A DNA stretch of 64,000 bases from Rutstroemia sp. NJR-2017a BVV2 (lineage: Eukaryota > Ascomycota > Leotiomycetes > Helotiales > Rutstroemiaceae). The stretch is taken from the NCBI GenBank assembly GCA_002946415.1, contig NJPS01000008.1, positions 248,001 to 312,000 of the forward strand, in the 5' to 3' direction. Every line of letters begins with the position of its first letter. Within the stretch, counting starts at the first letter, position 1. Positions 1-11,895 of this stretch are shown piece after piece. A model generated the notes under the pieces. The model saw only the letters and a program-made list of their open reading frames with translations. It did no database searches and was not told the DNA's origin. A program made the position numbers and the translations under genes.

Positions 1-2
1 TT

Positions 3-3000
3 AGCAATACTCATTTCCGCATTTATATCAACGAATACGACACCATTATGTTGGAAGATACATCTACCAACGGCACCGCTATCGACGGCACTCTTCTACG
101 AGCCAAAGAAAAGGAGAATGGCATGAACTACCAGCACACTCTAGAGCATGGAATGATCATCACACTCACCATGGATCCCAGGCCTATGGACTTCAGATTT
201 ATTGTTCGAATCCCTCAACGAACCGATGAAGCCCAAGCAGCCTACGAGGCAAATCTGGCAGCTTATATCAATCGTGCGAAAGATGCAGAACATAAGCGGG
301 CACTTGTGGCTGGTGGGAACAAACAGCCGGTAAGCAAATTTTGGCGGTGTGAATTTGTGAGACGTGCTTGCTAACAGTGTCCAGCCGGACCTCTTTGCAA
401 AGCCACCAGTTGCCCCGTTGACCCTCCCTCCTGCTCCAGCTGTTGGCAGGCGAGCTCGAGAATGGAAAGGCGGAGCTAAATATAATAAGATTGACATGAT
501 CGGCAGAGGTGCTTTTGCCGTAGTCTACAAGCTTACAGACAAGTATTCCGGCATTCCTTATGCTGCCAAGGAACTAGAAAAGAAGCGCTTCATGAAGAAC
601 GGTGTGTACGACCAGAAGGTTGAAACAGAAATGCACATCATGAGCAAAATAGATCATGTAAGTTTCAGTTCTCTATACATCTTAGACGACTAGAAATACT
701 TATAACGATTTAGCCACACGTCGTAAAGTTCATTGAATATGTGGATTGGGAGCATCACCTGTATATCATCATGGAGTTCGTACCTGGAGGAGATCTTACG
801 AGCTTTGTCACCAGATACCGTAATCTTCCGGAGCCTGCTGTCAAAGCCATGGCTGTCCAGTTACTAGATGCTGTCAAATATCTCCATGGAATGGGCATCA
901 CTCACCGCGACGTCAAGCCCGACAATATTCTGATTGAAAGTCCGGACCCCTTCCATGTGAAGTTGACTGATTTTGGCTTGTCCAAGATGATCGAGAATGA
1001 AGGAGACACCTTCCTGAGCACATTCTGTGGAACATTGCTTTACTGTGCCCCAGAAGTCTATGCCGAGTACCGAAATTATAATGGTGGTAAAATGGCCCGA
1101 CGAGCCGACTCTATTGCATTGTCACCGCAGAGATACGACCATACTGTTGACGTGTGGTCCCTCGCCTGCGTGCTGTATTACGCGCTCTCCGGGAGTCCTC
1201 CATATCCAGCTAAGAATGGTACGACCTACCAGGCACTACTTCATACAATCATGACTACACCACTTGATATTCGACCTTTGCAAAGACTTGCAACACCGGT
1301 GTCTGACGATGGCATTCGTTTTGTTCGAAGAATGCTACACGTTGATCCAGCACACAGAGCAACAATCCCCGAACTCGAACAGAGTCCTTGGATCACTGGA
1401 AAGAGCACGGAACCATTCTTGTCGCAATCATTCGATGAAATTGGCGACGACCCCTCCGATGATCTTGGAGAAGTCGCTGATCGGTTGAGCTTAGTTGACG
1501 ATCAGGAAAACCGAGGCAGCCTCAACGAGAGTGAAATGACTGAAATACAGCATCAAGAGATTCCCAGCAGCTTCGACACAACCGGCTCCGGTAACGACGA
1601 TTTTGGAGCACAGGAAAACTATGAATTCATGCGCAATCCTAAAAATAATGCTCGTTTGTTTGGGGAAGTGAACATGAACTCATCGGCTTTAGGAAGCTCC
1701 GGTGTGGTACCATCGGATCATGTGAACCTGCCTGTTCCTGTCCAACACCTCGGAAACCCAATTTCGCAGGAAGGTTCGAGCCATGAGTATCGTCACTTCG
1801 CAACGGAGTCTTATGCAGATAGTGACATCTCCGAGCAATTGCATGCGCAGATTACTGAGACCGCCCGCCCCACCCAATATAACGGCCTGCACACTATGCC
1901 TCCGCCTCCGCGTGTAATTACTACTCCTGCGAAAAATGCTCGACTTGACTCACTCAACCACTCTTCTAGTCTTCTGGGCGCTGAGTCTCACCTTGGACAA
2001 CTACGAATGGATTCTCCATCAATGTCCGAATCCCAAACTTCACCCAATGAACAATACCATCCTAGTGCTGGTGTGGACCCAGGTGCCAGCCTCAGACGTC
2101 GTCGAGAGGACAGCGATGATACTTCAAGTTGGTGGCCGATTGACCTGCCTCCACAAAAACGGCTCAAATCTGGCCGAGTAATTGACATGGTCGCTCCACC
2201 TGAAATTTTCTGGGATCCACGCGACAAGTCAACACATCACAGGAACTATCCTAGGATGACAGTGACGGCGTTGAATCATTTCCAAGAACTTGCTAAGGCC
2301 AAAGGAGAGATATTTTCACATGGCAATAAAACATTCGAAGCAACGATGCAAAGCTTCAGAAGCAGCAGAAGCCCATCTGTAGAACCAGCCACTTTTGCTC
2401 GAGCTCAATCCGATCCATTGATTGAGGATGGCCGTCGCCACACACTGAAACGAGACGAACGTCGTCTCAGCATGGATGTATCTGTGGAAAATGGTAGCAA
2501 AAATATTTCCGCATCCCCCTCCGCCTCCAGATCAGGTTCTACGATCGAAATTGAGCCCAGGATCACAATGAAAGCAGGTGAGACGACGTCTTTCACGGGA
2601 GATGTGTCTCGGGTTCCTTTGTATCCTGTTCCAGCTACGGGCAATGATTTTCAACCTCCGAAGCGAGTGCTCGCCAAATTTATTGCAACTGCGGATTCTA
2701 TTCTACCGACAATCGTCAATAGCATTGCGGAACCTTTCACATCGTATGGTCGTAGCTATGAGAATACTCTTCGATATGCAAACGCCAAGGAAGATCGCGT
2801 GCCCAAGAAAGCATTTAAGCTTCTTTTGTTCAAACCTGGTTTCTACAAGGCGGGTCAAAAGAACAGGGAGCCATGGGATACTACTACTTCTGATTCCGAC
2901 GAAGATTTTGCCTTCTATATTTCGTCCAAAGCTACTTCTGGTATTTATGTCAACGGCATTCATCTGCGTTCTCACGATCACCAAAATCAATTCACAGAAT

Positions 3001-3308
3001 CCAAATACTGGGGCGAACTTCGTAATGGCGACGTCATCACTATTTGGCAAAAGGATGGCGGCAAGGAAGGTTTCCTAAAGGTTAAATTCGAGTGCTTTTG
3101 GGGGAAATCAAAGCTGCCGCGCAAACAAGGCGAAGAATTCAAAGCATTAGTGGGGCCACCTCTGGAAGAAATCGAACTCTCTTGCATGCAACTTGAGAAA
3201 GCAGCACTTGAGGAGCAAAAACGCCAGCATGAGGAAGAAATCCGTCATGCTAAGGAACTCAAACAAAAGGGCCATCACCAGAATCAAATTGTCAGCGCCG
3301 CTGCATAA
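3..3308 (+). CDS. Rad53/CHK2-type checkpoint kinase (FHA-kinase-FHA), 5' truncated
   Basis: Serine/threonine kinase of the DNA-damage and replication checkpoint. The gene runs off the left edge. Exons read as <3-329, 385-657 and 714-3308 with introns of 55 and 56 nt, all in phase, giving 1,064 visible residues. The first residues are the end of an FHA phosphothreonine-binding domain (SNTHFRIY, then STNGTAIDG). The kinase domain starts near visible residue 142 with the glycine loop [10 protein letters not shown], then AAKEL, the catalytic loop HRDVKPDN (Asp about 266), DFGLSK and CAPE, so every key residue is present. A long Ser/Gln-rich tail follows, then a second FHA-like region (about 2790-3100; SGIYVNG, then GELRNGDVI) and a charged helical end. 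FHA-kinase-FHA order is that of yeast Rad53; Neurospora PRD-4 and MUS-59 are family relatives. Family call is firm; which paralogue is not decidable without the N-terminus. Confidence 0.9.
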
Positions 3309-4300
3309 ATTTGTCATCATCATTCTTGCTCTCTTTACCGCTTCTTGTACGATAGATACTCTTTCCTTTGTTTTTGTACCATCGCCACCTTTACATACCC
3401 CACAGGAGTTTCCGGAAAATGGCTTTTTTATGTACTCGCTTCGTTTACTTGCTTGTCTGCCTATTTACTTTTGGTTTGCTTGTGGCTACCAGGAGTGTGC
3501 AGTAAAGTACATATCCAACTACGTTGCTCCGCGGTTGGCTTCTTGTATATGGCGAACTTTGGGGGACGAAGAGAGTGCGATGCGGAATTGACTTTTGCAT
3601 TTGCTGCATATGAGGGTGCGGAAATTTTGTTATCTACCTACTACACAATAATCCATAACAGTTATATTTTTTACACAGTATTTGTAGTGTCCGAAAGAAC
3701 TGTGAAGCGTGAATGATAGCGTCCATCTACTAGGGCAACGTCTCAACGACCAACTATGATCTTTAAAGTAACATCCATCTACTGGGACTACTTTGGAAAA
3801 TACATTTCCAACTTCCATGACTGAAGTCATAATGAGTTCTCGTGGATTACGATTCTAGGTAGTTACCTAATGACATACTACGCCTCTTAGATAGATGAGT
3901 GGATAAATCGCTGGACGAGGGACTTAGGAAAGTCCTTTTTCTTGCCTTTCTCTTTGCTTGCCCCTCGCTGCTTGCTTGAGCTCCATCGAGATAAGATTAA
4001 TAGCGGTTACATCTAGGCTATAACGCGCGTTGACAGTTCACTTCGCCCAGAATCGAAATCAAAATTACATAGATATATAGTTATCGAACCGTTATTAAAA
4101 ACAAACTGAAAAGAACACACGCAACATTCACCACCTAACCAGTCTTACTTCCGCTCAGTAGATCTCCTCCTATCATCCCACTCCCTCCCGAAAACCACCC
4201 TATCCCCCTCTTCTCCCTCTTCTAATAGGATCTACTTCCCGCGCAAACTCCAAAACCCATCCACCAGCGCCTTCCCCCCTCCTTCTTATTAGCATCGTTG

Positions 4301-4389
4301 TCCTCATCCTCATCCCCATCCCCATCCCTATCCCTATCCCCATCCCAAACCTAAATCCAAATCCAAACCCAATCCCAATCCCAACCCCC
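4301..4389. repeat. C-rich CCCATC/CCCTAT/CCAAAT low-complexity array
   Basis: Degenerate 6-mer array on the plus strand: CATCCC units pass into CTATCC and then into CCAAATC/CCCAATC units. The strong C bias of one strand is unlike the neighbouring genes. Confidence 0.8.
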
Positions 4390-4630
4390 ACACACTCCCT
4401 CCCGTCAACGAACCCCCCTCCCTATTCTTAGAACCTCGTGATGTAAGCAGCAACATCTTCACAAACTACCTCCACCCCTCCATCTCAACCATCATCCTAA
4501 TCCCCCCCACTCCATCCACCGTTCCACCGCTCCACCCTTCCCTTTCCTCAAGCGCAAGCCACCAGACTTACCAATTCCCCGCGATGAATTGCGCAACTGC
4601 GATGCTCCGATCGCGTTTGCGCGCCGGCTG

Positions 4631-4661
4631 GTTTGTTTGTTTGTTTGTTTGTTTGTTTGTT
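4631..4661. repeat. (GTTT)n tetranucleotide microsatellite
   Basis: About eight uninterrupted GTTT units. A second shorter run of the same unit lies at 4851-4871, 190 bp downstream. Confidence 0.95.
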
Positions 4662-6178
4662 CGGTACGCCGAGGACCATGGAATCATACAGTAAGATACA
4701 CCCCCGAGAGCGCTAGGATACTCTGCTCACCACCGTGGGGGAAAATCCCGTTTCGATAGAGAATAGAGATATCGTATACCGGTGATGTAATAATACAAGT
4801 CATCTAACCTCTCCTTCGTGGACTATACAGCTTTCCAGTCCTGTTCGTCTGTTTGTTTGTTTGTTTATTTATTCCTTTATATTTAAGCAAAGTGCATTCA
4901 TTTCCTCTCTAAACCTTCGAGAGTAATTCTCACAATTCATACCACACTCACTGTTCACTGTACCAGTCCCCGAGTTACAAGAACCTAAACCATATACCCT
5001 TACCCTCGATACCCCATCTACCTCACCTCATCAACTCAACCCCTCTGAATCCAAAACTTACTCTCCCAGTACAGTACAGTCCATTCGTATTCTACAAAGT
5101 AAGGTTCAACCCAAGTTACCTTTACAGAACCCCCCTTGCCCGCCCCCAAAAATCCCTCTTCAAGTCTCTCGTTTCGCCCAAAAAAAAAACCCAAAAAAAA
5201 ACCCCCCCCGTTCCCTATTCGTACGTACAGTACAGCGCTGATGCAGGTACCTGCATATCTGCATATCTGCATATACCAAACTATGCACCCAAGCACGCCT
5301 ACATGTAAGATTACCTGCATATCCCACCTCCAACCCTACCTCCCTCCCTACCTACCGTGCCTACCTACTATCCCCCCAAACCAACCCTACCTCCTATCCC
5401 ACCTCCTCCCAACTCCAACTGCACCTATCTCTCCCTCAAAAATTCCAGCAACCATAACTTAAAACAATCAATCCTAAATCCCGACGCGCAATTCATAAAT
5501 ACCCAAAGTCACCAACCCTCGCAGATCCATATTTTTAACTTCCTCCTTGCGGTATTTATTTCCCTTAACTGTTACGATATAGCTTTTTATATCCGAAGGC
5601 CGAAAGTACCGGACCCAGAACCAAAAGGGAGGAATGTTCGGAAATGAGTGTTATTGTTGCCACTAGTTCATGCAACGGGAATGTGCATTTGGCATGTCAT
5701 CAATACCAGGTTTCAAAGTCAGGTGCACAAAGCAAAGCAAAGACAGTGTCAGTTGAAGTTATTTATCTTTTCATTCGAACCTCAAGCGGATGAATACAGT
5801 ATTCACTCGCGAGAATTTCCAATCAATTCCACCTATCCTCTTCCCCATAATCAGACATCCCGCCCGTCACATCGCACACTTTCATAACCAGACCCCATCA
5901 TCTCTTTCCTCAACAAAACCCAACCACGAAGAGTAGAAAATGGAACGCCCTCCAAATTATGCATTTTTTGTTGAAACCAGTCCCGTAAAAGTCTTTCTTT
6001 CCTCGCAAGAGAAAAGAATATCCCCCAAGTAAAAGAATCCTGCGAAAGTGAATCCACCAAACCATCATCATGACGTTAAACCGGCATTATACGAAGTACA
6101 AAAGTAAAACTTTTGACAAGGGAATCAAAAGAGAAGTGAAAGAAGTGAAAAATAAGGTCATTGCGTCAAAAGAAAGGT

Positions 6179-6952
6179 TTAGTTGAGCATGACAATGGCG
6201 GCGAGCGCGAGGAAAACGAAAGCGAGAGGCGATGAGAGACCAGCCGCGGATGAGGTTGGTGCAGTGGTAGCTGGGGAGGTGGTACCGCTTGCGGTGTTGC
6301 TGGCTGAGGTCTTGGAATGGGTTGTTGACAAGGTGGTGCCTGTGTATATGTTAGTTACATTTCTGATGTATTGGAAATGGATGAACTTACTGTTAGATTT
6401 TGAAGCAGACTCAGTAGTAGATGAAGATGATGAACCGGTTGTGGTAGTAGATCCGGTGCTTGATGAGTCAGTCGCAGTGGTAGATGACGCGGCGCTCGAG
6501 CTGCCCGTGGAGCTGCTTGAGACGGCGGCAGAGCTTGAAAGTGCAGAGCTGGTTGAGATGGCTGTAACGGTAGAGGTTGCGGTGGATGATGCAGCTGCTG
6601 ATGAGGATGCTGCAGATGATGGCGATCCGGTGGCACCATAGATCAAGAATTGTTGACTGTAGTTTGGAACATTGTTCGAGTCTTGGATCTCGAAAGCATA
6701 GAAATCAGTGGTCAGGCTAGCAGGTGGTGTGAAGACCAGGGAATTTCCGGTAAGACCACTTCCGAGAGTTTGCACAGTCTTGAGGTCGGTGGATGCACCA
6801 TCCTTGAGAAGAACAGTGACCGGACCTTCGGCGTCCGACCAGGTCAGGGTGAATGCTTGACCGGCAGTGAGGTCGAAGTTCGAGTTGGTGAACTGAACGG
6901 CAAGGGCACCAGCGAAAGCCGAGGCGGCGAGGAAGATGTTCTTGAATTGCAT
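6179..6952 (-). CDS. Kre9/Knh1-like secreted GPI-anchored Ser/Thr-rich protein
   Basis: Predicted cell-wall or extracellular-matrix protein. Exons complement 6391-6952 and 6179-6339 are joined over a 51-nt intron (GTAAGT donor, TAACTAAC branch, ACAG acceptor), giving 240 residues. An N-terminal signal peptide (MQFKNIFLAASAFAGALA) is followed by a beta-sandwich region of about 90 residues (FTNSNFDLTAGQAFTLTW, then VTVLLKDG, then YAFEIQDS) that matches the fungal Kre9/Knh1-family N-terminal domain. Next comes a long Ser/Thr/Ala stalk, suited to O-mannosylation, and a C-terminal hydrophobic tail (PLAFVFLALAAIVMLN) typical of a GPI-addition signal. The intron length is a multiple of three and has no stop, so the unspliced frame also reads through, adding 17 residues; the splice signals favour removal. 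Family members act at the wall or in beta-1,6-glucan assembly; the exact role here is unknown. Confidence 0.85.
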   Translation of the reverse strand: MQFKNIFLAASAFAGALAVQFTNSNFDLTAGQAFTLTWSDAEGPVTVLLKDGASTDLKTVQTLGSGLTGNSLVFTPPASLTTDFYAFEIQDSNNVPNYSQQFLIYGATGSPSSAASSSAAASSTATSTVTAISTSSALSSSAAVSSSSTGSSSAASSTTATDSSSTGSTTTTGSSSSSTTESASKSNSKFIHFQYIRNVTNIYTGTTLSTTHSKTSASNTASGTTSPATTAPTSSAAGLSSPLAFVFLALAAIVMLN

Positions 6953-7193
6953 TTTGAGTATTAGGTTGGGTGGGTATTAATTCTAGTGGTAAAAGTCTGG
7001 TAATGTGACTGCAAGAGAGCAATGCTGTCAGCGTGTTGGATCCTTAAAGTATGGAGAGAAAAGAAGCAATGATTGAATGTTTGCAGGAGTTGTCGCAAAG
7101 CAAGCTTCGACTCTTGTTGGATAATGAGACTGAATGGTATGGTGTGGTATGAAACTTACTGGGTAGATGGTAGTAGATAGCAGATAGAAGTAT

Positions 7194-7201
7194 TATTTAT
7201 A
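7194..7201 (-). promoter_or_regulatory. Candidate TATA box of the Kre9-like gene
   Basis: TATAAATA on the minus strand, about 242 bp upstream of the ATG at 6952. Position and sequence fit a fungal TATA element with a long leader; no transcript start is known. Confidence 0.45.
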
Positions 7202-7299
7202 TGATGCGAGATATGGATCCAAACAGCGACGGTAGAGGCTTCCTTTCCGAATTAAAGAGAGTGAACTGAGCGAGGGAGGAACGAGAGTGGTTTTTGTCT

Positions 7300-7337
7300 G
7301 AAGTGTGAAGTGTGAAGCGTGAAGTGTGAAGTGTGAG
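7300..7337. repeat. (GAAGTGT)n tandem heptamer
   Basis: Five consecutive GAAGTGT units, one with a T-to-C change (GAAGCGT). It lies about 100 bp upstream of the TATA-like site of the Kre9-like gene. Confidence 0.85.
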
Positions 7338-9862
7338 GGTGATGAAGGATTCGAGTGAGAAGTGGTAGGAAGCGACCTTCTTAAGGTCGACTGCTCATTT
7401 TATCGTTTATTGTGAATGGAGAAGCAGGCAGCCGAGGCAGGGCTGTCCAAGGCGGTCCAGGACTCCAGGACTCCAGGGTGGTCCCCAGGGCCAAGGCAGA
7501 AGGCACAGTCGCTTGCTGTTTGCTGTTTGCTGTTTGTTATGAGCGACAGGGAATTTGACGCTAAATCTCATCTTATTTTCCTTAGCCTCAGCACTAATCG
7601 GCGAGCCATCACCGACCAGGAACTAGTTTGGAGTGAAAGCCCTTATTTGCCGGGTTGCGTGCATGAGTTCATTTGGGAACTACGGGGAAAACTCAGGGGT
7701 TCAACTGACTTCTGGCGAGTTTAAGGCTAAAGTCGGCCAGGCGGTCACTCGGTGCGAATCCTGCTCTGTCTTGCTCCTCTCACCGTGCTCTGTCTCTGCG
7801 CTTCCCCTCCGAACGGCAATGCCTGACTGTGCTGTGCATGAGCTCTGCTGGAAAAGAAGGTGAATACGAAGACACGATGGCAGCATGCCTCTGAAAATAT
7901 CAACGCCGATTAGAGACGGGCGACCGACGACGAATCAACCGCGGTGGGCCATGTAATTTTATGATGTATCGAATTGGATTCTCCGGGAAGCTTGGGGCCT
8001 CCCAAAATGGGCGATGGTGGCGCTTTTCATCACATTCAGTTGGGGTAAGCAATTGCTGATGGGCTCTGCTGGTAGCATTCCAGAGACGTGATAGGCTCAA
8101 TCGAGTAGTCAAAATTCAAGATTCGAGCTACCAGATCAGGTCCGACGCCAAATATTTCTTTTCTATGCTGTGCTATCGAAGCTGGACGCGAGATGATGAT
8201 ATCCAAAAATAAACCAGAGATCGGGTTGCCGGCGCAGTTGACGCATTCCAGCATCTTTCATTCCTCACATGTTCAATCTAGATATCGATATACTGTACCT
8301 ATTGCCTACATATCAGTAAAACCTGTATATATCTCGACTGCTTCTTCACAACCATTGGTGATCCCCAAGATTCCAAGACCTCCCAGCGTCACTGACTCGG
8401 GCGCTTATACCGCTCTTTGCCATTTCAATCGATACATTCCATTCCCACCCGCAAGTTCAAAGCACATTGCACATTTGGGGCTAGGTGAGTCTTTTTTGCG
8501 CGCTTAAACTTCCACCCTCTTGTCTTGGGTAAAGAGACTTGAAAATAAACTATCGACGAACACTTTCGGCCCGGTCCCCTCGTATGCAATAGTACTTCCG
8601 TAAGCACATCAACATCTAGCCAACCGAACGCAGAACAGGAACGAGAGAACGACTGCGGTCAAATCCCTGGTCCGGTCCAGTTCTCTTCGCACGACACAGC
8701 CAATAAATAAATGTCGGGGGATTCGCACTCGGTCCACGACCACAGTCGACCGCCGCGAATTACGAAATACAGGTTTAAGAAACGACAAGACATCTCTCTT
8801 ACTTACCTCTTGCGCACAGGTCATCGCATTATCTGTCTCGGAAATCCGTGTGCGTGTATTATCTTATATCTTATCGTGAGGTGATGTGCAGAGGGGAATT
8901 GATTGCACATCAGTGGAGAAAGTCTGAAGTTACCCCCTAATTGTCGGTGCTGTTTATATGCTGTCGCTCCCCCGCCATTTATCATTTATCTTTTTCGGCG
9001 GTCTATGTGAAACTGAGACTGCAGATCTTGGGGAGGTAGAGGTCATTGTCGCTGGGGAAAATGTAGGTCTCTGCTATTTATTTGGCAACGTTGTGCTATC
9101 ATCGGTGACGTGCTGGTGTACTTCTTTCTGGGCATAAAGTCGCTTGGTTCAAATGGTTGGACGTTGGTTGAGCGTGATGCCCATCTCGCATTCGCTGCTT
9201 GTGGGATTTGAATCACTTGATTGATTGTCACCTCGCAACTCACCTTCCATCTCCCTTTCGTTTTCGGAAAGTACAATAATCCCTTACAACTGTGGTCGGG
9301 TATCTAAGGCTAGAGGTTCAACCTGCGTAGCATGATGCGAAAAGGTTCTTGTTCTGAAATATGCCAAACTCACTTAGGCTGTGAACATTACTGTTGTTCC
9401 TTCAGAAACTCACACTTGACGCTTCAGCTCAGTGTAGTCGCCGGTCTTAGGTGGTTTTCTGGGCTGCCATGTTCATCTCTCATCTTTCAGACTATTTCCT
9501 AAGGTCACGCGGTACTGGAGAACGACGGGTCATATGAAGTGTGCAGTGATCCAGTTATCTACGTGATTTGGCATCTGCAGGAAATTCACTCCTACAGCAT
9601 CGCCCAATTGCAATTTCCAACAATTACAGGAGAGAGAGGTCTATGTAAACAACTCTCCCATCTACATAGAATGAAAGAGACACAACTGCGCACATCTCCT
9701 CTCTCTTGCCTTTTTCGACACGACGCACTTCACCGGATTCGGCCAATCCTGGCTCTCGGTTTGTTCTTTCCCTTTTCATTCCTGTCTTGTGCGTGCGTCT
9801 TTTTCTCACTTTGTTACTTCTCCCAAAAACATACTCGTTTCTCAGTAGATATACAGTCCTTC

Positions 9863-11895
9863 ATGGGGCATTTGTTTTCAACTTCGGCTGGCCAATCTAA
9901 TACATCAGCTGCCTCCACACTGCCTTCGAACATGACTGGAAATCGGGAGTCAAGCTCAAATAGAACAATTTCTGTCAAGCGGGAAAAGGTCATTAAAAAA
10001 CTAAAGCTACAAAATCCTATCAAGTACGATGGATTCCCTGCACTGAGTCTCTACTTGTTCGTGGACTTGGGAATAGCAGCACATCTCGTCCTTGATGATG
10101 CCTTCCTGGCAAACCTGGTACTACCTCGGCTCGTAAGGTTCGAATCCAAGCGGAAGAACAAACAGGCATATTCACTTTCAGGTGTCAGTCGATTCAAAGC
10201 TCAATTCGAGACACCTGAAGACTGGTTCAAAAAATTCCGCACCGTCAATCCCACGAGCGTGCTCAGCTCACGAGCGCAATATGCAACCGTCTGGACATAT
10301 GCTGTTGACTGCGCTGTTCGATCTGGTCATATTGATAGTCGTGGTCTGGACGCCAAACAACAGGAGCTTGAGACCCAGCAAATGAGAGGTTTGGTGAGTC
10401 TCGCCATGTATGTTGTCTTTACATAACTTGTGCTGACCAAGTGCGAATAAGTTGAATCACTCTAAATTCCGTTTCCGAACTCGTGCAGAAGAAATAAGCA
10501 AACTGGAGGGGTTTCTGGAGCAGAAGCAGAAAGGCAGCGTCCCTTTTCGTGGTATTCAAGATCAGATCAAGGCATTAAAAAAACCGATGAAAATTGACCA
10601 CAGCTCAAGCTTGAGATTGATGCGAAATACAAATGATATTTCGGCAAGTTTCGATTCATGAGTACACAGATGTTGTGGTTCTTCTGCTAATATCGACAAT
10701 TTAGGACCCTATGGATTTCAAGAAGTATGCCTCAAGCAAAAGGACAATGAAGAAGAAGGCGAAGGATGAGGAAAAGACAAGAATGGCTCTACTGTCGAAT
10801 ATATCTCGAGTTCAGGATCACCACATCGAAGATCCTCCCTTGCACAACGGGGTCCAAAGGGCAGACGAGAGCACAGCACCACAACTTATTAAAGGTGGTG
10901 GCCCGCAGAGAAGTGGCGACAACATGATCCCTCTTGCCTTTAACAGATTGCAGCATCGCAGCAGCAACCCTATCGGTAACATTTCAGAAGTCACACCCAA
11001 ACAGAACGTGTCGCCATATGAGATGAACCTGGCTGGCAGGCAAACTTTTCCCAGTTTCTTTACATCAAATTTGGAAGATGTACAACCGTTCCCAGACGAG
11101 TCTATGGATTACCAGGAGTCTCGAAAGCGTCTTTGGTCTGATGTAGATAGACTCATATCTGAATTTGCACCGGATAGGTACATATCCGAAGCGGATAGCG
11201 GTAGTGTCAACAATAGTGTCTTCTCGTCCGCCTATGCTGCAAGTATGAGTCCTTTCACGCCTTCAGATAGCAACCGAAATAGAGATATATCGAGTCATGG
11301 TTTGCCGCTTGAGTATGACGAGGATTTCAACGGCTACAACGGTCTACCTGAATCCATTGATAACCAGTACAGGTACTACGGGCTGAATATGCAGATCTTC
11401 CAAGAGAATGAGGCTTTGATGGGAGAGTCATATAAATCATCTACACCTAGTACTGAGGCGGAAGACGAGAATTCAGACCTGATGGAAGCTGACTACTCCG
11501 ATGTGCCGTTATGTGTTGGGCTGCCTCCTCCGCAGAAAGATACCAAGGTATCGGGCATTCTAGCACGAGACAACGCCGAATATCTAGAGCTCTTTGGGCT
11601 GGGTTCTTATCCTGGAGGAGGACTTGCTGATGGTCTTCCGCGCGATGCGGATGAATATAATCTTTACAGCAATACCAGCACAGAGGCAGCTTATCCGTTC
11701 CATTCCGGCCCAAATCCACCAGCGCACATGAGTGGCTACGAGTGCCTGGGCCCCCTCGCCTCTGCATCAGGCCATCAGCTACGAAACCCTTCGATCGGAT
11801 CCTGGTCGGAAACACACGGCGATGTGATGACTGATGCGATGGTCGAACAGAAGCAACCTCTGACTGTCGTTAAGCCAGAGTGGATGTATGATTGA
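9863..11895 (+). CDS. Hypothetical protein, low complexity, with a GC-AG intron
   Basis: Not recognised. Exons 9863-10393, 10452-10643 and 10705-11895 join in phase to 637 residues. Intron 1 (58 nt) has a GTGAGT donor and TGCTGACC branch. Intron 2 (61 nt) begins GCAAGT, a GC-AG intron; no GT donor nearby restores the frame before the in-frame TGA at 10659. The N-terminal third is basic and looks folded (KREKVIKKLKLQNP; FETPEDWFKKFRTVNP). The middle is lysine-rich (KKYASSKRTMKKKAKDEE). The rest is acidic, Ser/Asn/Tyr-rich and probably disordered, as in many fungal nuclear proteins, but no DNA-binding domain is visible. The start is uncertain: in-frame ATGs lie at 9671 (good -3 A, but adding a pyrimidine-coded hydrophobic stretch), 9863 and 9932. 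Upstream sequence is leader-like. Confidence 0.65.

Larger units (their letters stand above)
3309..6178. other. Intergenic region rich in simple repeats
   Basis: No gene recognised. It holds the 3' end of the kinase transcript, then C-rich low-complexity sequence (4301-4389), GTTT microsatellites (4631-4661 and 4851-4871), A and C homopolymers near 5179-5210, TGCATATC repeats near 5256-5275 and CCTAC-rich sequence at 5330-5400. Open frames here are short, built on low-complexity sequence and show no family motif. Confidence 0.7.
6953..9862. other. Intergenic region, divergent promoters of the Kre9-like and 9863 genes
   Basis: No gene recognised in 2.9 kb. It contains the TATA-like site of the Kre9-like gene, a heptamer array at 7300-7337, a TGCTGTT array at 7514-7537 and, near 9700-9850, a pyrimidine-rich stretch that looks like the leader of the downstream gene. 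Confidence 0.65.

Noticed and set aside
3345..3716. 123-codon frame downstream of the checkpoint kinase
   Set aside because: Phe/Leu/Ser-rich low-complexity reading of a likely 3' untranslated region; no motif.
6183..6641. Long plus-strand open frame opposite the Kre9-like gene
   Set aside because: It is the antisense of the Ser/Thr/Ala-rich stalk; repetitive codons keep the opposite frame open. No family motif.
10136..10149. tRNA B-box-like sequence GGTTCGAATCC
   Set aside because: It lies in a coding exon, and no A-box, acceptor stem or anticodon arm is found at proper distance.
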